Source: Phycisphaerales bacterium (GTDB lineage Bacteria; Planctomycetota; Phycisphaerae; Phycisphaerales; UBA1924). From it: a stretch of DNA of 64,000 nucleotides. The notes below the pieces were generated by a model. It did not search any database. It was not told the DNA's origin and saw only the letters and a list, made by a program, of their open reading frames with translations. How positions within the stretch are numbered: the stretch's first letter is position 1; every line of letters begins with the position of its first letter. Shown piece by piece: positions 39,289 to 47,940 of this stretch. The translations under genes were made by a program, and so were the position numbers. The stretch lies in NCBI GenBank assembly GCA_020845755.1, contig JADLFE010000009.1, forward strand, positions 1-64,000, given 5' to 3'.

Positions 39289-41046
39289 TTACCGGGCGAG
39301 CACGAGGAGTTGCTGGAAGAGGTCGTTGGTGGTCTGGATGACGCGTGAGGAGGCCGAATAACCCGTCTGCGACACGATCAGGTTGATGAACTCCTCGGCG
39401 ATGTCGACGTTGGAGAGTTCCAGGGAGCCGCCCGCGATTCGCCCGGCCCCGAGGGTTCCTGGGCCCGTGACCACCGGAGAACCGGAGTTGGGGCCGACAC
39501 GGTACAAGTTGGATCCGGCATCGACCAGGCCGCCGTCGTTGATGAAATTGGCCAGCGCCACACGCCCGAGCGTGCGCGTCATGCCGTTGGAGAACGAGCC
39601 GGTGATCGTCCCGTCGGCGCCGACGCCGAACGAGGTGAGGGTGCCGATCGGGACGCCATCGCGTGAAGTGGCGGCGACGGCGGACGTGGTGTCGGCCAGA
39701 GCGGTGACGTTGTCCTGGGAATCGGCGAGTCGGACGCTGATCCCCAGGGGCGAATCGGCGCCCGTGCCGCTCCGATCGATCGTCAGCGAGATCGGCTCGG
39801 TGGTCGCCAGTTGTCCCTGCGTGTCGAACTCGACCGTGCCGGTCGACAGTTGGAGCGCGATGTCGCTGTCGTCGGCGGACTCGGCGTAGTAGCGCCACGT
39901 CGTGCCCGTGTTTCCACGCGACTCCAGCACGAACGTCAGGTCGATATTGACCGTGTTCCCGAGCGAGTCATAGACGAAAAACGTCGTGCGCACCGCTTCG
40001 CCGTCGGCGTCGGCGGTCTTGTCCGTGTAGAACGGGGCCTTGCTGTAGGTACCGTCGGCGTTGAGCAGTCGGAAGTCCGAGGGCTCGATCGAGAGGTCGT
40101 TGGTCTTGCCTGCGTTGCCGACGATTGTGATCGCCCCGGTCGTCTGATCGAGCGACACCCCGGGCGTCGTGCCGTCCGGGTTGTTCCCGGAGTCGGTGCT
40201 AATGCCCAGCGTCTCTTCGATGAAATCGAAGAGGTCCTGCATCGTGGTCGTGTCGGTGATCTCGAGCGACTGGGTCGGGAGTTGCTTGCTCCCCTTCTCG
40301 GCCTGGCGGATCTCGAAGAACTGGCCGGCGGCAAAGAGCGGGGTGTCTGACGCGGGGAGCGTCGGATCCTCGATGTCGATCAGACGTGTATCGGTCTGGA
40401 GCACGTTGCCGGTGTTCACCGGCGGATTCGCCGTCGTGATCGCGCGAAGATAGTTCGTCGCATCGCCCATCAGCAGCGTCGACGAGCCCTGCGACGGGAG
40501 CGCTCCCGCGGCGTTCAGGTTGCCGGAGAGGCGGACGCGCGTCGACGCCTCGGCGATCTTCATCGTTCCCACCGGAACGCGGATCGAGGTTAACTCGGTC
40601 TCGTTCACGTTGAAACTATCGTCCACCCCGAACCCGAGCACGCGGTCACCCCCGGCCGTCACCAGTTCGCTCTCGGAGTTCTTGGTGAACGAGCCGTCGC
40701 GGGTGTAAAGTTGCTCGCCGGCGTGGTCGACGACGAAGAAGCCATCACCCTCGATCGCCAGATCGTGGGGATTCCCGGTGGGCGAGATCGTGCCGCCCGT
40801 GAACTTGCGCTGCGTTCCGGCGATGGTGACCCCGAGCCCGATCTGGCCGGGATTGGTGCCGCCCGTTGTTTCGCCCGGCGCGGTGCCCGTGGAAAAGGTC
40901 TGCGCGTACATCGACGAAAAGAGGAGCCGGTTGGATTTGTAAGCGGTTGTGTTCACGTTGGCGATGTTGTTGCCGATGACGTCGAGGTTTCGCGCGTTGG
41001 CGTTCATCCCCGAGAGAGCGGTGAACATCGCGATAGTGGAAGCCAT
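39289..41046 (-). CDS. flgE: flagellar hook protein FlgE
   Basis: 585 residues with the rod/hook N-terminal motif ALSGMNANARNLDVIGNNIANVNT split over residues 10-33 and the C-terminal LSNVDIAEEFINLIVSQ and SRVIQTTNDLFQQLLVL. The middle contains two D-type outer domains, making it longer than enteric FlgE (about 400). It is exported and polymerises into the hook. It follows a TIGR02530-type gene and flgD, which make the hook cap. Confidence 0.95.
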   Translation of the reverse strand: MASTIAMFTALSGMNANARNLDVIGNNIANVNTTAYKSNRLLFSSMYAQTFSTGTAPGETTGGTNPGQIGLGVTIAGTQRKFTGGTISPTGNPHDLAIEGDGFFVVDHAGEQLYTRDGSFTKNSESELVTAGGDRVLGFGVDDSFNVNETELTSIRVPVGTMKIAEASTRVRLSGNLNAAGALPSQGSSTLLMGDATNYLRAITTANPPVNTGNVLQTDTRLIDIEDPTLPASDTPLFAAGQFFEIRQAEKGSKQLPTQSLEITDTTTMQDLFDFIEETLGISTDSGNNPDGTTPGVSLDQTTGAITIVGNAGKTNDLSIEPSDFRLLNADGTYSKAPFYTDKTADADGEAVRTTFFVYDSLGNTVNIDLTFVLESRGNTGTTWRYYAESADDSDIALQLSTGTVEFDTQGQLATTEPISLTIDRSGTGADSPLGISVRLADSQDNVTALADTTSAVAATSRDGVPIGTLTSFGVGADGTITGSFSNGMTRTLGRVALANFINDGGLVDAGSNLYRVGPNSGSPVVTGPGTLGAGRIAGGSLELSNVDIAEEFINLIVSQTGYSASSRVIQTTNDLFQQLLVLAR

Positions 41047-41102
41047 GGGCAGATTCCTTGGCGCGCGGGCGCCGGAGAGAATGGCGGGAAATCGCGCCGG
41101 CG

Positions 41103-41606
41103 CTAGGCGGCGGACGACTTGGACAACGCCGCCAGGAGCGACGGGTTCTTCGGGGGGAGCGTGCGAGAGAGCGGCGAAGTCGACAGCGCCGCCCCGGCCG
41201 CAATGCCCGTCGCGCCGCCCGAATCGGGCACGTGCATCACCGCGTCGACGCCCGTCACGGGCACGCCCGGCTGGATATCGACCTTGCCCGTGATGCTGCG
41301 CACGCCCACATCGAGCAGAAGGTTCATGCCGTCGATCGTGACCAGGGCGCGGTTCACGCCGTGTGCCTGCGCCACGTCGGCTGCGGCGGCGATCCGCTGG
41401 AGTTGATCGTCGGAGAGTTGAACACCCGCCTCCGGCGCGACGCTCACACCCAGCCCGCTTTGGAATCCCTCGGCCTTCACGCGCTTGAGCATCGCCTCAA
41501 AGTCGAGCGTCTCCACACCGACCTTTGATCCGCCGTCGGCCGGATGAACGCCGCGCCCAGATTGGAGCGCCCGCAGAAGTTCAGAACCCGTGAGAGATGG
41601 CGACAT
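41103..41606 (-). CDS. TIGR02530-type flagellar operon protein
   Basis: 167 residues from ATG 41606. The core, LSDDQLQRIAAAADVAQAHG followed by VNRALVTIDGMNLLLDV, is that of the small TIGR02530 proteins which regularly lie between flgD and flgE; their role in hook assembly is not settled. Here the Ser/Ala-rich end is longer. GTG 41615, which overlaps the flgD stop codon, is another start. GGGGTG lies 6 nt before the ATG. Confidence 0.7.
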   Translation of the reverse strand: MSPSLTGSELLRALQSGRGVHPADGGSKVGVETLDFEAMLKRVKAEGFQSGLGVSVAPEAGVQLSDDQLQRIAAAADVAQAHGVNRALVTIDGMNLLLDVGVRSITGKVDIQPGVPVTGVDAVMHVPDSGGATGIAAGAALSTSPLSRTLPPKNPSLLAALSKSSAA

Positions 41607-41611
41607 GTTGA

Positions 41612-42052
41612 TCACCCCTGCGAGTTGGTATTGTTGTTTTCGCCCGTGTATACCTTGATCTCATCGACCTTCGACATCGGCACTCGCTCGCCAGTGAACA
41701 GCGTCAGCACCGCGCCGTTGTCGGTGCGGCTCACCGTGGTCACGATCCCCGTCACACGCTGGTTGGACTCGGTCAGCCCGCTGATGTTGGCGCCGATCAG
41801 GCCCGCGGCCGTGGAGAACTGGTCGTCCTTGACCAGCGATTTGAGCGTCGATGAAAGATCAATGTCCGACTGGATCGAGCGGATCTGCGATATCTGCTGG
41901 ATGAGCGCCGAGGTGTCATTGGGCTTCAGCGGATCCTGCTTGGAGAGTTCCGAGAGCACGATCTTCATGAAGTCGTCGCTCGACATCCCCGAGAACGAGT
42001 TGACCCCCGAAGTGCCCGACTGGTTTCCCGCGACTGCGTCGACCGTGGCCAT
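41612..42052 (-). CDS. flgD: flagellar hook assembly protein FlgD (short form)
   Basis: 146 residues: the N-terminal FlgD region has FMKIVLSELSKQDPLKPNDT and FLGD-type TSALIQQISQIRSIQ, and the end carries VTGIVTTVSRTDNGAVLTLF. The Ig-like middle part of longer FlgD proteins is lacking, as in Bacillus. FlgD caps the growing hook. Purine-rich GGAAGGG lies before ATG 42052. Confidence 0.92.
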   Translation of the reverse strand: MATVDAVAGNQSGTSGVNSFSGMSSDDFMKIVLSELSKQDPLKPNDTSALIQQISQIRSIQSDIDLSSTLKSLVKDDQFSTAAGLIGANISGLTESNQRVTGIVTTVSRTDNGAVLTLFTGERVPMSKVDEIKVYTGENNNTNSQG

Positions 42053-42131
42053 GTCAATCCCTTCCCGTCGGCGGCGTGTTCCGTTGAGAGCCGCTCGCCC
42101 AGCCGGCGCACTGCCCGCAACGGCACCGCAA

Positions 42132-43562
42132 CTACGCCACGGCGTCCAGACGCAAGCGGCGGGCCATTCCGGATTCGGAAGACGATTCCTCCATAAACAG
42201 CGACGCCGAGCCGATCGAATCAGGGAGGAGTTCGGTATCTGGGGACGAAATCGGCCCGTCGATCCCCGCCGCCCGCGTCGAGCCCTGATCGCCGAAGCCC
42301 CGGCCAGAGCCGCCAGTCTCCGGCTGAGAGCCGGACTGTGAGTCCGCCATGTTCGGGTCGCTGTGCTCGCTCGGGCGCTGCTCGCCCGACGAACTCGACT
42401 GATGATTGGAATCGCGCAGTGACTGCTCAAAGTTCGCGACGCCCGAGGGCACGACTTCGAGGCGTTCGACGATCAGGCCGCGCGATTCGAGTGATGAGCG
42501 AAGGGACGCGAGCGATTGGTCGATCGCTTCGTGCGACGCATCGGACGAGGGCTGAAATGTCGCCCAGACATGCGCGTCCTCGATCTTGAGGTTGATCTTG
42601 ATCTGCCCGAGCGTTTCGGGGGTAAGGCGGATCGTAACGCTTCCGCCCTGATGGCGAAGGAGCGTCGCCAGACCGCGTGCGACCTGGTCGGGGAGCGACG
42701 CTGAACGTGGAGTCGCTTGATTTGTCACCACTTCGGTCGTGAAACGCACGCGCGACGAGCGAGCACCGAGCGCGCCCAAGGCGGCCATCGGATCGGATTT
42801 CGCGGCCGCAGCACCCGACACAGCGCCACCCGCCGCTTCGACCTTGCCGCCTGCCGACGCCACGGCCTGAGTATCGGAGGGAGTTCCGGCGGAATGTGTC
42901 GTCGTGGCGAGAGGTGTCACGGCGACATTCTGGGGCGTACTCGACGAACTGCCGGCGTTCTGACCACGCGATTGGTTGCTCGTGTTGTCGGATCCCGATG
43001 AGCCGTTCGAGCGCGTTGCTCCCGATGGGTTCGCGGCTTCTTGCCGCATTTTCGCTTGGCCCGCAGGCTGGGGTTCGCCGCGCCCGCCCTCGCTCTGCGA
43101 AGCCGTGTGCATCGTGGCGGGCACACCCTGGCCCGGTCGCTCACCGGCGGCGTCGGATGGCGCGGGATCGGACAAGGTCGGCGCGCTGTCCGCCACGCCG
43201 GAGTCGCTGGCGCGGCGCAGTTCCTGGCGCGCGTGCTGCGCGGCCGACATCGGCGTGTTCATTTCCAACACACCCGGTTCGTGATGATGCGTGTCGGAAC
43301 GCGACAACGCGGCGTCGCGTGATTCGGGTTCCGTCAGTTTCCGCTTGGCCTCGCTACGCCCCGTAGGCGCTGACGATGCCAAAGTCGTCGGGACTCCGTT
43401 CAGCACCGGCATGCTCCCGGGCGCAAACGACGCGGCCACCGACGCCAAAGCCTGCGCAAAGAGCGCATCAATCGACGGGGTGCGCGACGAATCCGGCGCG
43501 CCGGACGCGCGGGGCTCAACAAGGCGGGGCGGGTTGGAATCGGGCTGAACCCGGTTGTTCAC
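42132..43562 (-). CDS. fliK: flagellar hook-length control protein FliK
   Basis: 476 residues: a long low-complexity N-terminal part rich in Ser, Ala, Gly, Thr and Asn (about 1-280) and a C-terminal FliK domain with SVTIRLTPETLGQIKINLKI, then HVWATFQPSSD and SLESRGLIVERLEV. It is exported and measures hook length, then makes FlhB switch. GTG 43562 overlaps the stop of the preceding gene (GTGA). Confidence 0.92.
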   Translation of the reverse strand: MNNRVQPDSNPPRLVEPRASGAPDSSRTPSIDALFAQALASVAASFAPGSMPVLNGVPTTLASSAPTGRSEAKRKLTEPESRDAALSRSDTHHHEPGVLEMNTPMSAAQHARQELRRASDSGVADSAPTLSDPAPSDAAGERPGQGVPATMHTASQSEGGRGEPQPAGQAKMRQEAANPSGATRSNGSSGSDNTSNQSRGQNAGSSSSTPQNVAVTPLATTTHSAGTPSDTQAVASAGGKVEAAGGAVSGAAAAKSDPMAALGALGARSSRVRFTTEVVTNQATPRSASLPDQVARGLATLLRHQGGSVTIRLTPETLGQIKINLKIEDAHVWATFQPSSDASHEAIDQSLASLRSSLESRGLIVERLEVVPSGVANFEQSLRDSNHQSSSSGEQRPSEHSDPNMADSQSGSQPETGGSGRGFGDQGSTRAAGIDGPISSPDTELLPDSIGSASLFMEESSSESGMARRLRLDAVA

Positions 43563-44272
43563 GTGGGCGGCGCTCCGGGCGCGGGAGTACTCGGTTTGGG
43601 CTTCTGGCCCCGCGTCCGTAGTCCTTCAAGCAATTCCGCTGCCAACTTCGGGTCTTCCTTGATGAACTCGTTGATGACCTTGCCGCGAACACCCTCGTCC
43701 ATCTGGTCGAGGTAACGCAGCGCCTGGGCGCGCCCGTCGACGCCCTCGTCGATAAGTTGCTTGAGCGTCGCCTTGGCCTGCGCGGGCTTGAGCGATTCGA
43801 GCGTGCTCAGCACTTTTCGCTGCTGGGCGTTGCCCTCCGTGTCGGCGATCGCCTTCTGTGCGGCTTCAAGGCTCTTCTTCTCGTCCGTCAGTGACTTCTG
43901 CTTGGTCTCGATGGTCGCGATCTGCTCCGCGAGTGCTTTCTGGAGGAGCGACGCCTCCGAACGCAGACGTGCCGCACGCTGGCGATCGAGTTCGATTTCT
44001 TCCAATCGTTCGCGGAGTTGCTGCTCGCTCGATGTCGGCTGGCGCTTCAGTTTGGCGTCCTCGGCCTGTTTCTTGGCCTCGTCCTTGGCCTTGGATTCGT
44101 CCGCCGCAGCCTTGGCCTTGGTCACGGGCACGGGGTCGGTCAGGATCTGCTTCACCGCCAGCACGCGCTCCTTGTCCAGGCGCTGCGTCGCGCCCAGCCA
44201 GGCGACAAGCCCCCCGATCGCGAGCAGATTCGCCAGGGCTAGCACGGCGACCAATGTCCACAGCGACTTCAT
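43559..44272 (-). CDS. MotE-like coiled-coil flagellar protein
   Basis: 237 residues: one N-terminal membrane helix (LWTLVAVLALANLLAIGGLV), a long coiled coil (about 55-145), and a C-terminal MgtE-N-like helical domain (LESLKPAQAKATLKQLIDEG with LDQMDEGVRGKVINEFIKED). This layout is that of MotE-type proteins between fliJ and fliK, which stabilise stators or MotC-like partners in the periplasm. The Pro-rich end is not conserved. ATG overlaps the fliJ stop codon by 4 bases. Confidence 0.8.
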   Translation of the reverse strand: MKSLWTLVAVLALANLLAIGGLVAWLGATQRLDKERVLAVKQILTDPVPVTKAKAAADESKAKDEAKKQAEDAKLKRQPTSSEQQLRERLEEIELDRQRAARLRSEASLLQKALAEQIATIETKQKSLTDEKKSLEAAQKAIADTEGNAQQRKVLSTLESLKPAQAKATLKQLIDEGVDGRAQALRYLDQMDEGVRGKVINEFIKEDPKLAAELLEGLRTRGQKPKPSTPAPGAPPT

Positions 44273-44751
44273 GAGTCACCCCCGACGTCCGGTTCTTCCT
44301 TCCGCGCCGCTCGCATCACCGAAAGTTCGTCGAGCATCCGCCCCTCCAACGCGGCCTGCTCGGCCTTCCACTCCTCGAACCGCCGCTCCTTGAGCATCTC
44401 CACACTCTTTCGTTTCGTCGCGGCATCGAGCAACTGCAGACGCGCCGCGTCCAGTCGCGAATGCACGCCCGCCAACTGCAGCACCGCCCGCTGCGTCTTG
44501 GCGACGGCATCCAGCGACGCGCCGGCCTGGAGTCGCACCGAGCGCAGGTCCACGTGTGCCCCTTCGCGCGCCGCCAGCAACTGCTCGCGCAGGTCGTTCT
44601 TTTCACGCACGATCTGCCGCTGCATCGCGCTGATCGTGTCCTGAAGCGCCAGTCGCTCACGCTCGATCGATGCGACCGCGAGCTGGCGGGCTCGCTCCAC
44701 GGCACGCCGCTGCTTCAGAACCGCCTCGAACTGGAATACGAACTTCGCCAC
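44269..44751 (-). CDS. fliJ: flagellar export chaperone FliJ
   Basis: 160 residues almost wholly alpha-helical, starting KFVFQFEAVLKQRRAVERAR, which is the FliJ pattern, with a long charged coiled coil. It binds the FliI ATPase ring and FlhA and helps to move export chaperones. GTG 44751 is the start. It follows fliI by 28 bp. Confidence 0.93.
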   Translation of the reverse strand: MAKFVFQFEAVLKQRRAVERARQLAVASIERERLALQDTISAMQRQIVREKNDLREQLLAAREGAHVDLRSVRLQAGASLDAVAKTQRAVLQLAGVHSRLDAARLQLLDAATKRKSVEMLKERRFEEWKAEQAALEGRMLDELSVMRAARKEEPDVGGDS

Positions 44752-44779
44752 GCGTTACTCCCCAGAGGTTCGATCCGAT

Positions 44780-46150
44780 TCACTTCCGCCCTCGCCCGAC
44801 CCTGGCCAGCATGTCCATCGCCTGCTGCGCCAGTTTCAGCAGACGCGTCCGGGCCGCGCCGAAATCCGTCGCGTCCTCGCGCGACTGGCGCAGAAGATCG
44901 ATGATCTGCGGCTGCAACTCGATCGCGACGTCGGTCTCCGGGCTGCTCCCCTTGGCGTATGCGCCGATCTGCACCAGGTCCTCGACTTCCTTGTACATCG
45001 CCATGAGCCGCAGCACCTGGCGACGCGCCGCAAGATGCTCCTTGTCCGCGACCAGGTCCTGCACGCGGCTGATCGAGTCGAGCACGTCGATCGCCGGGTA
45101 GTGCGCCTTGTGCGCCAGTTTGCGCGAGAGCACGAGGTGCCCGTCGAGGATCCCTCGGGCGGCGTCGGAGACCGGCTCGGTCATGTCGTCGCCCTCGACG
45201 AGAATCGTGTAGAGCCCGGTGATCGAGCCCGCGCGTGTGCCCGGCGCCGCGTCGACCGCGCCCGCCCGCTCCAACATCAGCGCCATCTGCGCGAACACGC
45301 TGGGCGTGTACCCCTTGGTTGTGGGCGGCTCGCCCACAGAAAGGCCGACCTGGCGCTGCGCGTGCGCGAAGCGTGTCACCGAGTCCATCATCAAGAGGAC
45401 GTTCCGCCCGAGGTCCCGGAAGAACTCCGCGACGGCGCAGGCGTAGCGGGCCGCACGAAGACGCATCACCGGCGATTCGTCGCCCGTCGCAACGACGACG
45501 ACCGATCGCGCGATGCCCGCCGGCCCGAGCGAGTGCTCAACGAACTCGCGCACCTCGCGCCCGCGCTCGCCGATCAGCGCGATCACGTTGACGTCCGCGT
45601 CGGACCTCCGTGCGATCGTGCCCAACAGTGTGGATTTGCCCACACCGGGACCCGCGAAGATGCCCATGCGCTGCCCGCGCCCCACCGTCGTCATGAGATC
45701 GATCGCACGCACGCCCGTGTGCAGAGGCTCGCGGATGATCGCGCGTCGCAGCGCCGTGATGGGCTCGGGGTTCAGGGGAACGGGCGTCGCGCCGACGATC
45801 GCTCGCCCATCGTCGATCGGCCTCCCCAGCGCGTTGACGCATCGCCCCAGAAGCGCCTCGCTCGCGGGCACGGTCGGCGCCGCCTGCATCGCCATCGCGG
45901 GGTCGCCCGCGCGCAGCCCGGCCGCCTGCCCCAGCAGCATCACAATCGTGTGCTCGCGCGTGAAGCCAACCACCTCGCCCAACGCCGCCTCGCGCGTCGC
46001 GTCGTGCCGCCCGAGCCTCACGAGCGTACCGATTGGCGTGGGCAGGTCCTCGACCAGCACCGACAGACCGCGCAGCGTCGCCACGCGCCCCGAGAGTTTG
46101 ATGGGCTGTGCGGCGTGAACCGTCTGGAACGCGGCGGCGAGCGTGGTCAT
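44780..46150 (-). CDS. fliI: flagellar export ATPase FliI
   Basis: 456 residues, F1-beta-like ATPase of flagellar export. Walker A is GPGVGKS (Lys172), Walker B is VLLMMDSVTRFAHA, with GERGREVREFVEHSLGP before it and LSVGEPPTTKGYTPSVFA after; the C-terminal helix bundle is complete. Its ATG overlaps the fliH stop codon by 4 bases. Confidence 0.97.
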   Translation of the reverse strand: MTTLAAAFQTVHAAQPIKLSGRVATLRGLSVLVEDLPTPIGTLVRLGRHDATREAALGEVVGFTREHTIVMLLGQAAGLRAGDPAMAMQAAPTVPASEALLGRCVNALGRPIDDGRAIVGATPVPLNPEPITALRRAIIREPLHTGVRAIDLMTTVGRGQRMGIFAGPGVGKSTLLGTIARRSDADVNVIALIGERGREVREFVEHSLGPAGIARSVVVVATGDESPVMRLRAARYACAVAEFFRDLGRNVLLMMDSVTRFAHAQRQVGLSVGEPPTTKGYTPSVFAQMALMLERAGAVDAAPGTRAGSITGLYTILVEGDDMTEPVSDAARGILDGHLVLSRKLAHKAHYPAIDVLDSISRVQDLVADKEHLAARRQVLRLMAMYKEVEDLVQIGAYAKGSSPETDVAIELQPQIIDLLRQSREDATDFGAARTRLLKLAQQAMDMLARVGRGRK

Positions 46151-46866
46151 GCGCCCTCCGCGGGATCCCGCGCCGGCAGGAGCACGTCACGGATTCGATC
46201 GATCTGCGTGGAGAGCGTCGCGTCGATCTCGCCGCCCGCCGGCGTGCGGAGAAGGCACCCGCCACGAGGGATCGATCCATCGGGGATCAGTTCGACATCG
46301 TGCGAAGCGCCGAGCGATGAGAGGATGCCCGGGATCGCGGCCTTGATCAGTTCCTGATCCTCAGGATTCACGAGCAACTTCACGGTGGCGCGCGATGCGA
46401 GCAACGACAGGGCGGCCTGTACTTCCGACGCCGCGATCGATGGATCGAGATCCAGCGCCCGCTTGATGATGCGCTCGGCGATCGTGAGCGCCAGACGCAC
46501 GACGTCATTGTGCGCATCGGACCAGAGTTGGCGGCGCTCCGCCTGGAACGATTCGAGCGCCCTGGCCCACGACTTGTTGAGCGCGTCGAGGCGTGCCTGA
46601 TACTCCTTCATCGCCGCGGTGCGCCCCTCCGCATGCCCTTTCTCGAGCCCGTCGCGTTTACCTTCCTCGAATCCCTTGGCCCGACCAACGCCGGCGGCAT
46701 CCGAAATCAGCCGCTCGCGTTCCTTGCTCGCCTGATCGACGATCGATTGTGCCTGCGCCTTGGCCTTCTTCCGTGCTTCCTCGGCGTGGGCGGCCAAGTC
46801 GCCAAAGTCCAGCACGATCGCGTCGCGCAGGTGCGGGGCAGACTCGGCCTGTTTGATGAGCGCCAT
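46147..46866 (-). CDS. fliH: flagellar export regulator FliH
   Basis: 239 residues: an N-terminal part, a long charged coiled coil (about 25-100), then the FliH/V-ATPase E-subunit-like domain with LWSDAHNDVVRLALTIAERI and VKLLVNPEDQELIKAAI. FliH dimers hold FliI and control its ATPase. It lies between fliG and fliI as in most flagellar clusters. Confidence 0.92.
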   Translation of the reverse strand: MALIKQAESAPHLRDAIVLDFGDLAAHAEEARKKAKAQAQSIVDQASKERERLISDAAGVGRAKGFEEGKRDGLEKGHAEGRTAAMKEYQARLDALNKSWARALESFQAERRQLWSDAHNDVVRLALTIAERIIKRALDLDPSIAASEVQAALSLLASRATVKLLVNPEDQELIKAAIPGILSSLGASHDVELIPDGSIPRGGCLLRTPAGGEIDATLSTQIDRIRDVLLPARDPAEGA

Positions 46867-46884
46867 GGGACGCGAACCCCCGCG

Positions 46885-47925
46885 TTACACGATCAGGTCG
46901 GAATCCCCGCCGCGACCCTGGATCACCACGTCGCCCGCTTCTTCGAGGCGACGCACGATATCAACGATGCGCTGCTGGGCGGCCTCGACGTCGCTCACCC
47001 GCACCGGCCCCATGAACTGCATGTCTTCCTTGATGAGCGCCGCCGCTCGCTCCGACATGTTCGCGAAGATCTTGGCCTGAAGTTCGGGCGACGCCGTCTT
47101 GAGCGCCAGCGTCAATTCGTCGTTGTCGACCTCCTTGAGCACCGATTGGATGCCCTTGTCGTTCACGAGCATGATGTCCTCGAACACGAACATCAGACGG
47201 CGGATCTGCTCGACCAGGTCGGGATCGTCCGCTTCGAGACCCTCGAGGATGGCCTTCTCCGTCGCGCGATCGGCGAGGTTCAGGATCTCCGACACCGTCG
47301 GCACGCCGCCCGCCTTTTCCATGCTCTGCACCAGCATGTTCGCCAGGCGCGATTCCAGCCCCTTCTCGACCTCGCGGATCACCTCGGGGTTGGTCTGTTC
47401 CATGTTGGCGATGCGCTTGATGACCTCGATCTGCTTCTGCATGGGCAGCCCGCCCATGATCTCCGCCGCCTTGTGGTACGGCAGGTGGCACACGATGAGC
47501 GCGATCGTCTGCGGGTGCTCGTCTTGGATGAAGGTCAGAAGGTTTTCCGACTCGGCCCGCTGCAGGAACGCGAAGGGCGTCTTCTGCACCTGCGTCTGAA
47601 TCTGCTGGAGCACGCGCTCCGCCGTCTTGGCCTCCATCGACTGCGTCAGGATCTGCTTCGCAAACTCGAGGTTGCCCTCGTTGGCGTATTGCGACGCGAT
47701 CATCGTGTGATAAAACTCCGCGATCACCGCGTTCAGCAGGTCGATCGGAACCCGGCCGAGACCCGCCAGTTCGCGCGTCACCTCCTGGACCGTTTCCTGA
47801 TCAAGTTGCTTGAGCACGACCGCCGCATTGTCCGGGCCCAGCGACAGCAGCAGGATCGCCGCCTTGGTCAGGCCCTCCAGTTGCGAAGGATCGGACGGGA
47901 GTTTTTCTCCGGGCTTGCGCGCCAC
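46885..47925 (-). CDS. fliG: flagellar motor switch protein FliG
   Basis: 346 residues with the three FliG domains: N (LTKAAILLLSLGPDNAAVVL), middle (EHPQTIALIVCHLPYHKAAE) and C (LVLKEVDNDELTLALKTASPE with FANMSERAAALIKED and MGPVRVSDVEAAQQ). The C domain bears the charged residues that meet the stator. FliG links the MS ring to the C-ring. GTG 47925 has GAGGAGG 4 nt before it. Confidence 0.97.
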   Translation of the reverse strand: MARKPGEKLPSDPSQLEGLTKAAILLLSLGPDNAAVVLKQLDQETVQEVTRELAGLGRVPIDLLNAVIAEFYHTMIASQYANEGNLEFAKQILTQSMEAKTAERVLQQIQTQVQKTPFAFLQRAESENLLTFIQDEHPQTIALIVCHLPYHKAAEIMGGLPMQKQIEVIKRIANMEQTNPEVIREVEKGLESRLANMLVQSMEKAGGVPTVSEILNLADRATEKAILEGLEADDPDLVEQIRRLMFVFEDIMLVNDKGIQSVLKEVDNDELTLALKTASPELQAKIFANMSERAAALIKEDMQFMGPVRVSDVEAAQQRIVDIVRRLEEAGDVVIQGRGGDSDLIV

Positions 47926-47940
47926 GCGGCCTCCTCAGTC

